DNA from: Alphaproteobacteria bacterium
GTDB taxonomy: Bacteria > Pseudomonadota > Alphaproteobacteria > Rhodobacterales > Rhodobacteraceae
Reading direction: 5' to 3'
Length of the DNA: 64,000 bases
NCBI GenBank assembly: GCA_030427145.1
Contig: JAUHWT010000002.1
Coordinates: 283,016 to 347,015, forward strand
The notes beneath the pieces are model-generated. The model searched no databases and was not told the DNA's origin. It saw only the letters and a program-made list of their open reading frames with translations. This document shows, piece after piece, positions 43,108 to 54,898 of the stretch. Position 1 is the first letter of the stretch. Every line of letters begins with the position of its first letter. The position numbers and the translations under genes are program-made.

Positions 43108-43818
43108 ATGCCCGATCCAATCGAACTTCACTACTGGCCCACTCCCAATGGTTGGAAAATTACCATTGCCCTCGCGGAGATGGGTCTCGACTATAACCTG
43201 AACCTCGTGAACATCGGCGCGGGTGACCAGTTTGAACCATCCTTCCTAAAAATCGCGCCGAACAACCGCATGCCCGCCATTGTCGATCCGGATGGTCCGG
43301 ATGGCGAACCCATTTCAATTTTCGAATCCGGTGCGATCCTTCAGTATCTGGGCCGCAAAACCGGCAAGTTCTACGGCTCGACGGAGCGCGAGAAGGTTGA
43401 GATCGAACAGTGGCTGATGTGGCAGATGGGCGGCCTCGGTCCGATGGCGGGCCAGGCGCATCACTTCCTCAAATACGCCCCGGCGATGGATCCGCCCAAC
43501 GACCTGCCCTACGCCAAGGACCGTTACCGCAACGAGACCGGGCGGCTCTACCGTGTTCTGAACAACCGGCTGGCTGACCGTGATTTTGTGGCCGGGGAAT
43601 ACTCAATCGCCGACATGGCGATCTGGCCCTGGGCGAGCCTTTGGGAAGGCCAGCAGCAGGACATTGAAAAATTCCCGAACATGAAGGCCTGGATCGAGCG
43701 GATCGGCAACCGTCCCGCCGTTCAGGAAGGCCGTGCGGTGGCCAGTGAACTGCGCAACGCGCCGCAGAAAGACAAAGACGCTCAGAAGATCCTCTTCGGT
43801 CAAAAAGCCGACGATTAA
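43108..43818 (+). CDS. Glutathione S-transferase, YfcG/Ure2-like
   Basis: A 236-residue GST. The N-terminal thioredoxin-like domain reads [25 protein letters not shown], with the Thr/Asn (TPNGWK) that marks the Nu-class YfcG/YghU group of glutathione or disulfide reductases. NRMPAIVD and [11 protein letters not shown] form the glutathione site. The C-terminal helical domain follows from about residue 90. The ATG at 43108 matches the family start. It lies 43 bases before the pyrC frame opens, in the same direction. Confidence 0.92.
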   Translation: MPDPIELHYWPTPNGWKITIALAEMGLDYNLNLVNIGAGDQFEPSFLKIAPNNRMPAIVDPDGPDGEPISIFESGAILQYLGRKTGKFYGSTEREKVEIEQWLMWQMGGLGPMAGQAHHFLKYAPAMDPPNDLPYAKDRYRNETGRLYRVLNNRLADRDFVAGEYSIADMAIWPWASLWEGQQQDIEKFPNMKAWIERIGNRPAVQEGRAVASELRNAPQKDKDAQKILFGQKADD

Positions 43819-43861
43819 TGCCACCAGCCATGGCAAATCGCATCGCAAGTCGCGGTTTGCC

Positions 43862-44941
43862 ATGCTATCAGTCGGCAAACGACCGCTGGAGGGGCTTAAA
43901 ATTTCTCAGCAACTGACGATCCGAAGACCGGATGACTGGCATCTTCATCTGCGCGACGGGGCGATGATGGAGGGGGTTCTCCCGGCGTCCCGCGACGTGG
44001 CCCGGGCCATCATCATGCCAAACCTTGTGCCGCCCGTGGTAACCGGGGAACAGGCGGCAGCCTACCGGGACCGTATTCTGGCCGCCCTGCCCGAGGGTCA
44101 GGATTTCACTCCGCTCATGACGCTTTACCTGACCGAAGACACGTCACCCGATGATGTGGCCGCGGCGCATACCTCCGGACTGGTGAAGGCGGTGAAACTC
44201 TACCCCGCCGGTGCGACGACCAACTCCGCCAGCGGTGTAAAGAACATATCGGCTGTCATGCCGGTCCTGGAGCGCATGGCCGAGATTGGCCTGCCGCTCT
44301 GCGTGCATGGTGAGGTCACGGACGCGGATGTGGACATCTTCGACCGCGAGGCCGTGTTCATCGACCGGGTTCTTGCCCCATTGCGGCGGAACCTGCCGGA
44401 ACTGAAAATCACGATGGAGCATGTCACGACATCGGACGGCGTGGATTTCATCAAGGACGGTGCGGAGAACATCGCCGGCACCTTCACGGTTCAGCATCTG
44501 GTCCTGAACCGCAATGACATGCTGGTGGGCGGCATACGGCCGCATTTCTACTGCCTGCCCATTCTCAAGCGCATGGATCATCAGAAGGCCCTGAGGGCTG
44601 CGGCCACCAGTGGCGACCCCAGGTTCTTCAACGGCACCGACAGCGCACCGCACGCAACGCACACCAAGGAAAACGCCTGTGGCTGCGCCGGAGTGTTTTC
44701 CGCGCCGGTCGCGGTCGCCTGGATCGCCCAGGTGTTCGAGGAGGAAAACGCGCTGGACAGGCTGGAAGGGTTTCTCTCGCTCAACGGCCCAAAACACTAC
44801 GGTATGCCCGTCAATGAGGACCGGATCACCCTGTCGCGGTCGGACACGCCCGTGCCGTTTCCCGCTGCGGTGGAAACCGGAGCGGGGCCGGTGACGGTGT
44901 TTGACCCTGGCCTGCCGCTATATTGGAAAATCAACGACTGA
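43862..44941 (+). CDS. pyrC: Dihydroorotase
   Basis: A 359-residue (from ATG 43862) class II dihydroorotase that closes carbamoyl-aspartate to dihydroorotate in de novo pyrimidine synthesis. The zinc motif [13 protein letters not shown], the carboxylated-lysine region [28 protein letters not shown] and [10 protein letters not shown] are intact. The true start may be an ATT at 43901: GGAGGGG ends 6 bases before it, and it gives an N-terminus of family length, whereas the ATG at 43862 has no Shine-Dalgarno. pyrE follows 12 bases later. Confidence 0.95.
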   Translation: MLSVGKRPLEGLKISQQLTIRRPDDWHLHLRDGAMMEGVLPASRDVARAIIMPNLVPPVVTGEQAAAYRDRILAALPEGQDFTPLMTLYLTEDTSPDDVAAAHTSGLVKAVKLYPAGATTNSASGVKNISAVMPVLERMAEIGLPLCVHGEVTDADVDIFDREAVFIDRVLAPLRRNLPELKITMEHVTTSDGVDFIKDGAENIAGTFTVQHLVLNRNDMLVGGIRPHFYCLPILKRMDHQKALRAAATSGDPRFFNGTDSAPHATHTKENACGCAGVFSAPVAVAWIAQVFEEENALDRLEGFLSLNGPKHYGMPVNEDRITLSRSDTPVPFPAAVETGAGPVTVFDPGLPLYWKIND

Positions 44942-44953
44942 CTGGAGCAAAAC

Positions 44954-45649
44954 GTGTTTGCCAACACCTTCCCTGATGACGCGGAGATGGCGCGTCTGAC
45001 CGCCAGAATGCTTCTGGAAATCAAGGCCGTACATTTCCGCCCCGAGGAGCCCTACATCCTCACCTCCGGGCTGGCCTCTCCGGTTTACATCGACTGCCGC
45101 AAACTCATCTCCTATCCGCGCATACGCTCCGCCCTGATGGATTTTGCCTGCGCAAAACTGATGCGCGATGCCGGGTTCGAGCAGTTCGACGCGATTGCGG
45201 GGGGCGAAACCGCCGGCATTCCCTTCGCAGCCTGGATCGCGGAGCGCCTCGGCCTGCCGATGCTCTACGTGCGGAAAAAACCCAAGGGGTTCGGACGGGA
45301 CGCCCAGATTGAGGGCAACATCGTCGAGGGACAGCGGGTTCTGCTCGTTGAGGATCTCACCACCGATGGCGGTTCAAAAATCCGGTTTGCCGAAGCCATC
45401 CGCAAGGCCGGTGGTATCTGCGACCACACCCAGGTCGTATTCTACTATGGCATCTTCAAGGGCGCGGAGGACGTGCTGGCGAAGAACGGTCTGAAACTGC
45501 ACCACCTCGCAACCTGGCACAGCGTCCTCGACGCGGCGGAGGCCGACGGGCATTTCAGCACGGAGAGCCTCTCCTCCGTCCGGTCCTTCCTCGAAGCACC
45601 GCTGGAATGGTCGAAAGCCCATGGCGGCGTGGACCGCGTCGCCGAATAG
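44954..45649 (+). CDS. pyrE: Orotate phosphoribosyltransferase
   Basis: A 231-residue enzyme that joins orotate to PRPP to make OMP. The PRPP-binding motif reads [14 protein letters not shown] (about residues 131-144). [17 protein letters not shown] is the flexible catalytic loop and [15 protein letters not shown] the orotate side. GTG start with GGAG 8 bases upstream. It forms a two-gene pyr operon with pyrC and is followed by a hairpin. Confidence 0.96.
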   Translation: MFANTFPDDAEMARLTARMLLEIKAVHFRPEEPYILTSGLASPVYIDCRKLISYPRIRSALMDFACAKLMRDAGFEQFDAIAGGETAGIPFAAWIAERLGLPMLYVRKKPKGFGRDAQIEGNIVEGQRVLLVEDLTTDGGSKIRFAEAIRKAGGICDHTQVVFYYGIFKGAEDVLAKNGLKLHHLATWHSVLDAAEADGHFSTESLSSVRSFLEAPLEWSKAHGGVDRVAE

Positions 45650-45658
45650 CGCCTGCCC

Positions 45659-45681
45659 CGCGCGGACAAAGAAGCCGCGCG
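45659..45681 (+). terminator. G+C-rich hairpin after pyrE
   Basis: CGCGCGG pairs with CCGCGCG across a 9-base A-rich loop, 10 bases after the pyrE stop. No T-run follows directly; the A+T-rich palindrome at 45684 begins 3 bases later. Confidence 0.45.
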
Positions 45682-45683
45682 AG

Positions 45684-45712
45684 ATAATAAATCACGCCAC
45701 TTGATTTATTAT
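45684..45712. promoter_or_regulatory. A+T-rich palindrome upstream of the glycogen operon
   Basis: ATAATAAATCA and TGATTTATTAT form perfect 11-base arms around a 7-base centre, a striking A+T island between pyrE and glgP, 118 bases before the glgP start. It could be a transcription-factor operator or part of a terminator. I cannot tell which from sequence alone. Confidence 0.5.
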
Positions 45713-45829
45713 TCGAAATAGGATTTATGGAGCCCAAGACCCGATCACGGGCTCCGTAAAGGTGGAAACGGAACAATCGGCGACCAGGACAATCTACAAC
45801 ATCTTGGCCAGGCCAACGGAAAAAATGTC

Positions 45830-48286
45830 ATGATCAACATTTCTGAGACGGCGCATAAACCAAATCTCCAGTCCACCGAACCCGACGTTCTCGCGGCGGA
45901 GATTATCGACCGGCTGACCTACAGCGTCGGCAAGGACCGCAGCGTCGCGAACAACAATGACTGGTTGCAGGCAACCATTCTGGTCACCCGCGACCGCACC
46001 ATCGACCAGTGGATGGAATCCACCCGCGAAACCTACCGTACCGAGGGAAAACGGGTTTACTATCTGAGCCTTGAGTTCCTCATCGGTCGCCTGATGCGCG
46101 ACGCCGTCACCAATCTTGGCCTGATGGACCCGATGCGCGAGGCTCTTAAAAGCCTGGGCGTGGAGTTCGACGTCATTGCTGAAATGGAGGCCGACGCAGC
46201 CCTTGGCAACGGTGGTCTCGGGCGTCTCGCGGCGTGCTTCATGGAAAGCATGGCAACCGTGGGCGTGCCCGCATTCGGCTACGGCATCCGCTACCGCCAC
46301 GGTCTTTTCAGCCAGCGCATCAAGGACGGCTGGCAGCAGGAATATCCGGAAACCTGGCTCGAGCATGGCAACCGCTGGGAATTCGACCGCCGCGAATCGG
46401 CATATGAGGTCGGTTTCGGCGGCAGCGTCAGTTTCGAGGAAAATGGCGAAGGCAAATACACCTGGCATCCGGCCGAGCGCGTGATCGCCACCGCCTACGA
46501 CACGCCCATCGTCGGCTGGAAAGCCGAACGCATCAATACGCTGCGTCTGTGGAACGCGGAGCCGGTTGATCCGATCCGCCTCGACGCCTTCAACCGGGGC
46601 GACCATATCGGCAGTCTGCATCAGAGCAACCGGGCCGACGCGCTGACCCGCGTCCTCTACCCCGCTGACACGTCCGAGGCCGGTCAGGCCCTGCGCCTGC
46701 GTCAGGAGTATTTCTTCTCCTCCGCATCGCTTCAGGACATTCTGCGCCGCCATCATCAGCAGTACGAAACCTTCGACAACCTGCCCGAAAAGGTCGCGGT
46801 ACAGCTGAACGACACCCATCCGGCGGTTTGCGTAGCCGAACTGATGCGTCTGCTGGTGGACATTTACGGTCTCGAGTTTGGCAAGGCATGGGAGCTGACG
46901 ACCGGCACCATTGCGTACACCAACCATACGCTTCTGCCCGAGGCGCTGGAAAGCTGGCCTGTGCCGCTCTTCGAGGGCATGCTGCCGCGCAACATGCAGA
47001 TCATTTACGAGATCAATGCGCGTCTCCTGAAATCAGCACGCAACGAGCATGGCGCATCGGACGATGCCATCCGCGAGATCAGCCTCATCGACGAAAGCGG
47101 CGAGCGGCGGGTGCGCATGGGCAACCTCGCATTTGTTGGCGCACATTCCATCAACGGCGTATCCGAGCTGCATACCGATCTGATGAAGCAGACCGTGTTC
47201 CGCAACCTGCACGAAATGTTCCCGGACCGCATCAATGCCAAAACCAACGGCATCACGCCCCGCCGCTGGCTGACCCAGTGCAACCCCGGTCTGACCTCGC
47301 TTATCAGCGATACGATCGGGCGGGAGTTTCAGGACGACATTACCCTGTTGAAGGAGTTGGAGCCGTATGCCGACGACGCGGCGTTCCAGGAAAAGTTTGC
47401 GGCGGCAAAGCGCGAAAACAAGGTGGCCCTGTCCAATCTGGTGCGCGAACGCATGGGTCTGTCGATCAGTCCTGACACCATGTTCGACATTCAGATCAAG
47501 CGCATTCACGAATACAAGCGCCAGCTTCTGAACATCATTGAGGCCGTGTCCCTCTTCGATCAGATCCGCTCCCATCCCGAGAAGGACTGGGTGCCACGTG
47601 TCAAAATCTTCGCGGGCAAGGCGGCGCCGACCTATCACAACGCCAAGTTGATCATCAAACTGGCCAACGATGTCGCGCGGGTCATCAACGCCGATCCAAC
47701 CGTGCGCGACATTCTGAAGGTCGTGTTTATCCCGAACTACAACGTCAGCCTGGCCGAGGTGCTGGTGCCGGCGGCCGACCTGTCAGAACAGATCTCGACG
47801 GCCGGTATGGAAGCCTCCGGCACAGGCAACATGAAGTTCGCCCTGAACGGTGCGCTGACCATCGGCACGCTCGACGGGGCCAATGTGGAAATCCGCGAAC
47901 AGGTCGGCGAGGACAACATCGTCATCTTCGGCCTCACCGCAGAGGAGGTCGCCGAGAAACGCGCCAACGGCTACAACCCGCGCGAACTGATTTCCGGCTC
48001 GCCCGAGCTGAGCCAGGCCCTGCGCGCGATTGGATCGGGTGTGTTCTCACCGGATGATCCGGACCGCTACCGGGATCTGGTTGAGGGTCTCCATTCCCAC
48101 GACTGGTTCATGGTTGCCGCTGATTTTGACAGTTTCTCGGAAGCCCAGCGCGAGGTGGATGCCCTTTGGAACGACCCGTCGGTATGGCGAAACAAGACCA
48201 TTCTAAACACGGCACGCATGGGCTGGTTCTCCTCCGACCGCACAATTCGCGAATATTCCAGAGACATTTGGAACGTCCCGCTGTAG
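45830..48286 (+). CDS. glgP: Glycogen/starch phosphorylase
   Basis: An 818-residue phosphorylase that releases glucose-1-phosphate from glycogen ends. The pyridoxal-phosphate lysine lies in EASGTGNMKFALNGALTIGTLDGAN near residue 670. YYLSLEFLIGRLM, LGNGGLGRLAACF and QLNDTHPA are family blocks. Full length with no break. It heads the operon glgP-glgB-glgC-glgA-pgm-glgX, so synthesis and breakdown genes are transcribed together. The ATG at 45830 has only a weak Shine-Dalgarno (GGAAAAAA). Confidence 0.97.
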   Translation: MINISETAHKPNLQSTEPDVLAAEIIDRLTYSVGKDRSVANNNDWLQATILVTRDRTIDQWMESTRETYRTEGKRVYYLSLEFLIGRLMRDAVTNLGLMDPMREALKSLGVEFDVIAEMEADAALGNGGLGRLAACFMESMATVGVPAFGYGIRYRHGLFSQRIKDGWQQEYPETWLEHGNRWEFDRRESAYEVGFGGSVSFEENGEGKYTWHPAERVIATAYDTPIVGWKAERINTLRLWNAEPVDPIRLDAFNRGDHIGSLHQSNRADALTRVLYPADTSEAGQALRLRQEYFFSSASLQDILRRHHQQYETFDNLPEKVAVQLNDTHPAVCVAELMRLLVDIYGLEFGKAWELTTGTIAYTNHTLLPEALESWPVPLFEGMLPRNMQIIYEINARLLKSARNEHGASDDAIREISLIDESGERRVRMGNLAFVGAHSINGVSELHTDLMKQTVFRNLHEMFPDRINAKTNGITPRRWLTQCNPGLTSLISDTIGREFQDDITLLKELEPYADDAAFQEKFAAAKRENKVALSNLVRERMGLSISPDTMFDIQIKRIHEYKRQLLNIIEAVSLFDQIRSHPEKDWVPRVKIFAGKAAPTYHNAKLIIKLANDVARVINADPTVRDILKVVFIPNYNVSLAEVLVPAADLSEQISTAGMEASGTGNMKFALNGALTIGTLDGANVEIREQVGEDNIVIFGLTAEEVAEKRANGYNPRELISGSPELSQALRAIGSGVFSPDDPDRYRDLVEGLHSHDWFMVAADFDSFSEAQREVDALWNDPSVWRNKTILNTARMGWFSSDRTIREYSRDIWNVPL

Positions 48287-48318
48287 CATGAGTTAAAATA
48301 ACAAGAGGGGGGAAGACG

Positions 48319-50529
48319 TTGAATAATAGGTCAACCGAACTAGGAGCGACCGGCGAGCCCGCGTGGATTGGCGAAATTCTGGCGGGAACGTGGTCCAACC
48401 CCTTCTCCGTTTTGGGGCTTCAGCAGGTCGTCGGCGTCTTCCATGCCAGAGCCGTTATTCCGGACGCGAAAACGGTCGAGGCGTTCACGATGGACGACCG
48501 CTCCATCGGCACTTTGACGAATCCACATCACCCGGATTTTTTTGAGGGTCCGGTTGATCTGAAAGACCGCGAGCCGGTCAAATACCACGCCAAAAACGAC
48601 ACCGGTGAATGGTGGGTGGTCGATCCCTACAGCTTCGGTCCCGTGCTTGGTCCGATGGATGACTACTTCATCGGCGAAGGCAGCCACCTGCGCCTCTTCG
48701 ACAAACTGGGCGCCCATCCAATGATGCATGAGGGGGTGACCGGCGTGCATTTCGCCGTGTGGGCTCCCAACGCCAAACGGGTGTCCGTTGTCGGGAATTT
48801 CAACCAGTGGAACGGAACGCGGCACGTCATGCGCCTGCGGTCCGATACCGGGATCTGGGAGATTTTCCTGCCCGACATCCCGGTCGGCGAGGCTTACAAG
48901 TTCGAGATACTGGATCATCACGGCAATCTCATGCCGCAAAAGGCCGATCCCTTTGCGGCCCGGTCCGAACTGCGGCCTGCAACCGCATCCATCGTGAACG
49001 ACCGGATCGACCATGAATGGGGCGACGCCAAGCACCGGGAGTTCTGGGCCAACGCCGACGGTCGCCGGCAGCCCATCTCGATCTATGAGGTCCATCCAGG
49101 TTCATGGCGGAAGCCCGATGGCGAGGGGTTCCTGTCCTGGGACGAGCTGGCCGATCAGCTGATCCCGTATGTGGTCGACATGGGTTTCACCCATATCGAG
49201 TTTCTGCCCATCAGCGAGCATCCCTACGACCCCTCCTGGGGCTACCAGACCACCGGGCTCTATGCGCCCACAGCCCGTTTCGGTCCGCCCGAGGGCTTCG
49301 CCCGGTTTGTCGACGGGGCACATCGCGCCGGTGTCGGTGTCCTGCTCGACTGGGTCCCCGCGCATTTTCCCACGGATTCTCACGGGCTTGCGTGGTTTGA
49401 CGGCACGGCACTCTATGAGCATGCCGACCCCCGACAGGGCTTTCACCCGGACTGGAACACGGCGATCTACAATTTCGGTCGGCGGGAGGTGATCAGCTTT
49501 CTGATTAACAACGCCCTGTTCTGGGCCGAATACTACCATGTGGACGGGCTGCGCGTAGATGCGGTCGCCTCGATGCTCTATCTCGACTACTCCCGCAAGG
49601 AAGGTGAGTGGATCCCGAACCGCGAGGGCGGACGGGAAAACCTCGAGGCCGTTGAGTTCCTGCGCAACATGAACAAGGCGGTTTATGCCAGCACGCCAGG
49701 CTTCATGACGATTGCGGAGGAAAGCACCTCCTGGCCAAAGGTCAGCCATCCGGTCCATGAGGGCGGGCTGGGCTTCGGCTACAAATGGAACATGGGTTTC
49801 ATGCACGACACGCTGAAATACATGTCGCTCGACCCGATCCATCGCCAGTATCACCACAATGAGCTGACGTTCGGCCTGCTTTACGCTTTCTCCGAAAACT
49901 TTGTACTGCCGCTCAGCCATGATGAGGTCGTACACGGCAAGGGATCGCTGCTGACCAAAATGTCCGGCGAAGGGGCGGACAAGTTTGCCAACCTGCGGGC
50001 CTATTACGCCTTCATGTGGGGCTATCCGGGCAAGAAGCTGCTCTTCATGGGTCAGGAATTTGCTCAGGGCCGGGAATGGTCCGAGGAACGCTCTCTCGAC
50101 TGGCACCAGACCGACATCCCACCGCATCGCGGTGTCCAAAACCTCGTTCGCGATCTCAACCGCCTCTACCGGGATACTCCGGCGCTGCATGAGCGCGACT
50201 GCGAGGGTGAGGGCTTTGAGTGGCTGATCGCCGACGACAACCGCAATTCGGTCTATGCCTGGCTGCGCAAATCGCCGAGTCGGCCACCGGTCGCGGTCAT
50301 CTCGAACTTCACGCCGGTGGAACGCTCCGGCTACGGCGTTCCGCTTCCGCACGAGGGCGAGTGGAAGGAGATCCTGAACACGGACGCCTCGACCTACGAG
50401 GGCGGCGGACGCGGCAATATGGGGGCCGTCACCGCAAAAACGCAAAACGGCGCCACCGCCGCGACGGTGACGCTGCCACCACTTTCAACGATCTGGCTTG
50501 AATTCACCGGAGCGACGAACACAGAATAA
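48319..50529 (+). CDS. glgB: 1,4-alpha-glucan branching enzyme
   Basis: A 736-residue GH13 enzyme that forms alpha-1,6 branches in glycogen. It has the two N-terminal beta-sandwich modules of type 1 branching enzymes (a first around residues 20-110, then CBM48, VHFAVWAPNAKRVSVVGNFN). The catalytic barrel shows HVDGLRVDAVASMLYLDY (nucleophile Asp), AEEST (acid Glu) and LSHDEVVHGK. The start is TTG at 48319 behind a strong GAGGGGGGA. It follows glgP by 32 bases. Confidence 0.97.
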   Translation: MNNRSTELGATGEPAWIGEILAGTWSNPFSVLGLQQVVGVFHARAVIPDAKTVEAFTMDDRSIGTLTNPHHPDFFEGPVDLKDREPVKYHAKNDTGEWWVVDPYSFGPVLGPMDDYFIGEGSHLRLFDKLGAHPMMHEGVTGVHFAVWAPNAKRVSVVGNFNQWNGTRHVMRLRSDTGIWEIFLPDIPVGEAYKFEILDHHGNLMPQKADPFAARSELRPATASIVNDRIDHEWGDAKHREFWANADGRRQPISIYEVHPGSWRKPDGEGFLSWDELADQLIPYVVDMGFTHIEFLPISEHPYDPSWGYQTTGLYAPTARFGPPEGFARFVDGAHRAGVGVLLDWVPAHFPTDSHGLAWFDGTALYEHADPRQGFHPDWNTAIYNFGRREVISFLINNALFWAEYYHVDGLRVDAVASMLYLDYSRKEGEWIPNREGGRENLEAVEFLRNMNKAVYASTPGFMTIAEESTSWPKVSHPVHEGGLGFGYKWNMGFMHDTLKYMSLDPIHRQYHHNELTFGLLYAFSENFVLPLSHDEVVHGKGSLLTKMSGEGADKFANLRAYYAFMWGYPGKKLLFMGQEFAQGREWSEERSLDWHQTDIPPHRGVQNLVRDLNRLYRDTPALHERDCEGEGFEWLIADDNRNSVYAWLRKSPSRPPVAVISNFTPVERSGYGVPLPHEGEWKEILNTDASTYEGGGRGNMGAVTAKTQNGATAATVTLPPLSTIWLEFTGATNTE

Positions 50530-50552
50530 AAGAGTAAACAGGGGGAAACGTT

Positions 50553-51812
50553 TTGCAGCGACCAAACCAACCACTAGCCCGTGACGCCATGGCATATGTT
50601 CTGGCGGGAGGCCGCGGGAGCCGACTTAAGGAACTCACCGACATACGTGCAAAACCGGCCGTGTATTTTGGGGGAAAGACACGGATCATCGATTTCGCAC
50701 TCTCTAACGCGCTCAATTCCGGCATCCGCCGTATCGGCGTCGCATCCCAGTACAAGGCCCACTCCCTGATCCGCCATCTTCAGCGCGGCTGGAACTTCTT
50801 TCGTCAGGAACGTAACGAGGGGTTCGACATCCTGCCCGCCTCCCAGCGCGTCTCCGAGACGCAGTGGTACGAGGGCACGGCCGACGCGGTCTACCAGAAT
50901 ACCGACATCATTGAGGGCTACGCACCCGAATACATGGTGATCCTGGCGGGTGACCACATCTACAAGATGGATTACGAGCTGATGCTCCGGCAGCACGTGG
51001 ACAGCGGTGCTGATGTGACCGTTGGCTGTCTCGAGGTTCCGCGCATGGAAGCCGCCGCCTTCGGCGTCATGCAAGTGGATGAGGAGGACCGGATCACGGA
51101 TTTCGTGGAGAAACCGGCCGATCCACCCGGTATTCCCGGCGATCCCGACATGGCGCTGGCCTCCATGGGTATCTACGTCTTCCACACCAAATTTCTCATG
51201 GACCTGCTGCGACGTGATGCGGACGATCCGAATTCCAGCCGCGACTTCGGCAAGGATCTGATCCCGTATATCGTGCAAAACGGCAAAGCCGTCGCGCATC
51301 GCTTCAGCCAGTCCTGTGTCCGGTCCAGCAAGGAGGCTGAGGCCTACTGGCGCGATGTGGGGACCGTCGATGCCTATTGGGAAGCTAATATCGACCTCAC
51401 GGACGTGACCCCGGAACTCGACCTCTATGACCGGGACTGGCCCATCTGGACCTACTCCGAAATCACCCCGCCGGCCAAGTTCGTCCATGACGAGGAAGGC
51501 CGTCGCGGCGCGGCCGTGTCGTCCCTTGTGGCAGGTGACTGCATCATCTCCGGGGCCTCGCTCTCGCGCAGCCTACTGTTCACCGGCGTCAGGGCGAATT
51601 CGTTTTCGCAGCTGCATGAGGCCGTGCTTCTACCAGACACGGTAATCTCGCGGAACGTGAAACTGACCAAGGTGGTCGTGGATCGCGGCGTGGTCATCCC
51701 TGAGGGTCTGGTCGTCGGTGAGGATCCGGAACTGGATGCCAAGCGTTTCCGGCGCACGGACAGCGGGGTCTGCCTCATAACCCAGCCCATGATCAACAAA
51801 CTGGACCTGTAA
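50553..51812 (+). CDS. glgC: Glucose-1-phosphate adenylyltransferase
   Basis: A 419-residue ADP-glucose pyrophosphorylase, the committing step of glycogen synthesis. The nucleotide loop reads [16 protein letters not shown], with [18 protein letters not shown] and the catalytic Asp region GDHIYKMDY follow, and the C-terminal left-handed beta-helix starts near residue 310. It starts with TTG at 50553 behind AGGGGGAAA. Members of this group are allosterically controlled by glycolytic intermediates; the effector cannot be read here. Confidence 0.97.
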   Translation: MQRPNQPLARDAMAYVLAGGRGSRLKELTDIRAKPAVYFGGKTRIIDFALSNALNSGIRRIGVASQYKAHSLIRHLQRGWNFFRQERNEGFDILPASQRVSETQWYEGTADAVYQNTDIIEGYAPEYMVILAGDHIYKMDYELMLRQHVDSGADVTVGCLEVPRMEAAAFGVMQVDEEDRITDFVEKPADPPGIPGDPDMALASMGIYVFHTKFLMDLLRRDADDPNSSRDFGKDLIPYIVQNGKAVAHRFSQSCVRSSKEAEAYWRDVGTVDAYWEANIDLTDVTPELDLYDRDWPIWTYSEITPPAKFVHDEEGRRGAAVSSLVAGDCIISGASLSRSLLFTGVRANSFSQLHEAVLLPDTVISRNVKLTKVVVDRGVVIPEGLVVGEDPELDAKRFRRTDSGVCLITQPMINKLDL

Positions 51813-51816
51813 GCAC

Positions 51817-53247
51817 ATGAAAGTACTGGCCGTCACATCCGAGATCTATCCGCTTGTCAAAACCGGCGGCCTTGCGGATGTGGCGGGCGCCCTGCCCTCC
51901 GCTCTTGCGGGCCTCGGTGTTGAGGTGCGTACGCTGGTGCCTGGCTATCCATCGGTCATGTCGCGTTTGGACGGGACAACGCCGGCGGCGAAGGCACTCA
52001 ACGTGCTCGGCGTGGACTGCAGGCTGGTACAGGCGACCGTTGAGGGCCTGAAACTCATCGTGCTCGATGCCCCCGCGCTGTTTGACCGGCCGGGCGGGCC
52101 GTATAATGGCCCGGATGGCAAGGATCATCCTGACAACTGGCATCGCTTCGCGGTGCTGTCCATGACGGCGGCGCTTGTCGCCGGCGGCGCGCTGGACGAC
52201 TTCACACCGGACCTCGTCCATGCCCATGACTGGCAGGCCGCGATGGCTCCGGCTTATCTGCGGTTCGCGAAAATTGACAAACCCTCGGTCATTACCATCC
52301 ACAACATGGCCTTCCAGGGTCAGTTTCCGGCCCGGATTTTCTCCGGACTACAGCTTCCGCCCGAAGCCTTTTCAATCGACGGCGTTGAGTATTACGGCGG
52401 CGTTGGCTTCCTGAAAGCCGGCATCCAGAACGCCAGCGCCGTAACGACCGTAAGCCCGACCTACGCACGTGAGATAACCACGCCCGGCTTCGGCATGGGT
52501 CTGGACGGGCTGATCAATTCCCGCTCCGCCGATCTGCACGGGATCGTCAACGGCATCGAAACCGGGACCTGGGATCCCGCCAGCGACGGCCGCCTTGAAA
52601 AGACATACACCTCCCGCACCCTGAAGGGCCGCGCCATCAACCGCCAGGCAACTGCCAAACGCTTTGGCCTTGAGGATGACAACAGCCCGCTCTTCGTGGT
52701 GATCAGCCGTCTGACCTGGCAGAAAGGGATTGACCTTCTGGCCGAGGTCACACCGGATCTGGTCGCGGCAGGGGCAAGGCTCGCGGTTCTGGGGACCGGC
52801 GATGCCCTGCTCGAGGGGCGTTTCCTCGAACTCTCCGCGGCCTTTCCCGGACGGGTCGGCGCCATCATCGGATATGACGAAAACCTGGCCCACCTCATGC
52901 AGGGCGGTGGCGATGCCATTCTGATCCCCTCGCGTTTCGAACCCTGCGGGCTCACACAGCTCTATGGCCTTCATTACGGCTGTGTGCCGGTCGTGGCCCG
53001 CACCGGCGGGCTGGCCGATACGGTGGTTCATGCCAATACGGCGGCGCTCAACGCCGGTGTTGCCACAGGTATCGTCCACGCTCCGGACAGCGCCAGCGCC
53101 CTGCGCCAGGCCGTGCTTGAGGCCGTCAGCCTCTACGGCGACGCCAAATGCTGGGCCAACATGCAGCGCCAGGGCATGAAGGCCGATGTTTCCTGGCAGC
53201 GAAGCGCGGCGGCCTATGCCGAACTCTACGCCTCCCTGCTCAACTGA
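51817..53247 (+). CDS. glgA: Glycogen synthase (ADP-glucose)
   Basis: A 476-residue GT5 glycosyltransferase that extends alpha-1,4-glucan from ADP-glucose. The N-terminal KTGGLADVAGALP binds the donor; VHAHDWQAAMAP, IHNMAFQG, RLTWQKGIDLL and SRFEPCGLTQLYGL are the expected blocks. The ATG is 4 bases after the glgC stop, so the two key synthesis steps are tightly coupled. Confidence 0.97.
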   Translation: MKVLAVTSEIYPLVKTGGLADVAGALPSALAGLGVEVRTLVPGYPSVMSRLDGTTPAAKALNVLGVDCRLVQATVEGLKLIVLDAPALFDRPGGPYNGPDGKDHPDNWHRFAVLSMTAALVAGGALDDFTPDLVHAHDWQAAMAPAYLRFAKIDKPSVITIHNMAFQGQFPARIFSGLQLPPEAFSIDGVEYYGGVGFLKAGIQNASAVTTVSPTYAREITTPGFGMGLDGLINSRSADLHGIVNGIETGTWDPASDGRLEKTYTSRTLKGRAINRQATAKRFGLEDDNSPLFVVISRLTWQKGIDLLAEVTPDLVAAGARLAVLGTGDALLEGRFLELSAAFPGRVGAIIGYDENLAHLMQGGGDAILIPSRFEPCGLTQLYGLHYGCVPVVARTGGLADTVVHANTAALNAGVATGIVHAPDSASALRQAVLEAVSLYGDAKCWANMQRQGMKADVSWQRSAAAYAELYASLLN

Positions 53248-53252
53248 ACTGA

Positions 53253-54896
<1,644 letters not shown>

Positions 54897-54898
54897 GC

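Noticed and set aside
45794..46927. A 377-residue minus-strand frame opposite glgP
   Set aside because: glgP is unmistakable on the plus strand; this frame shows no motif.
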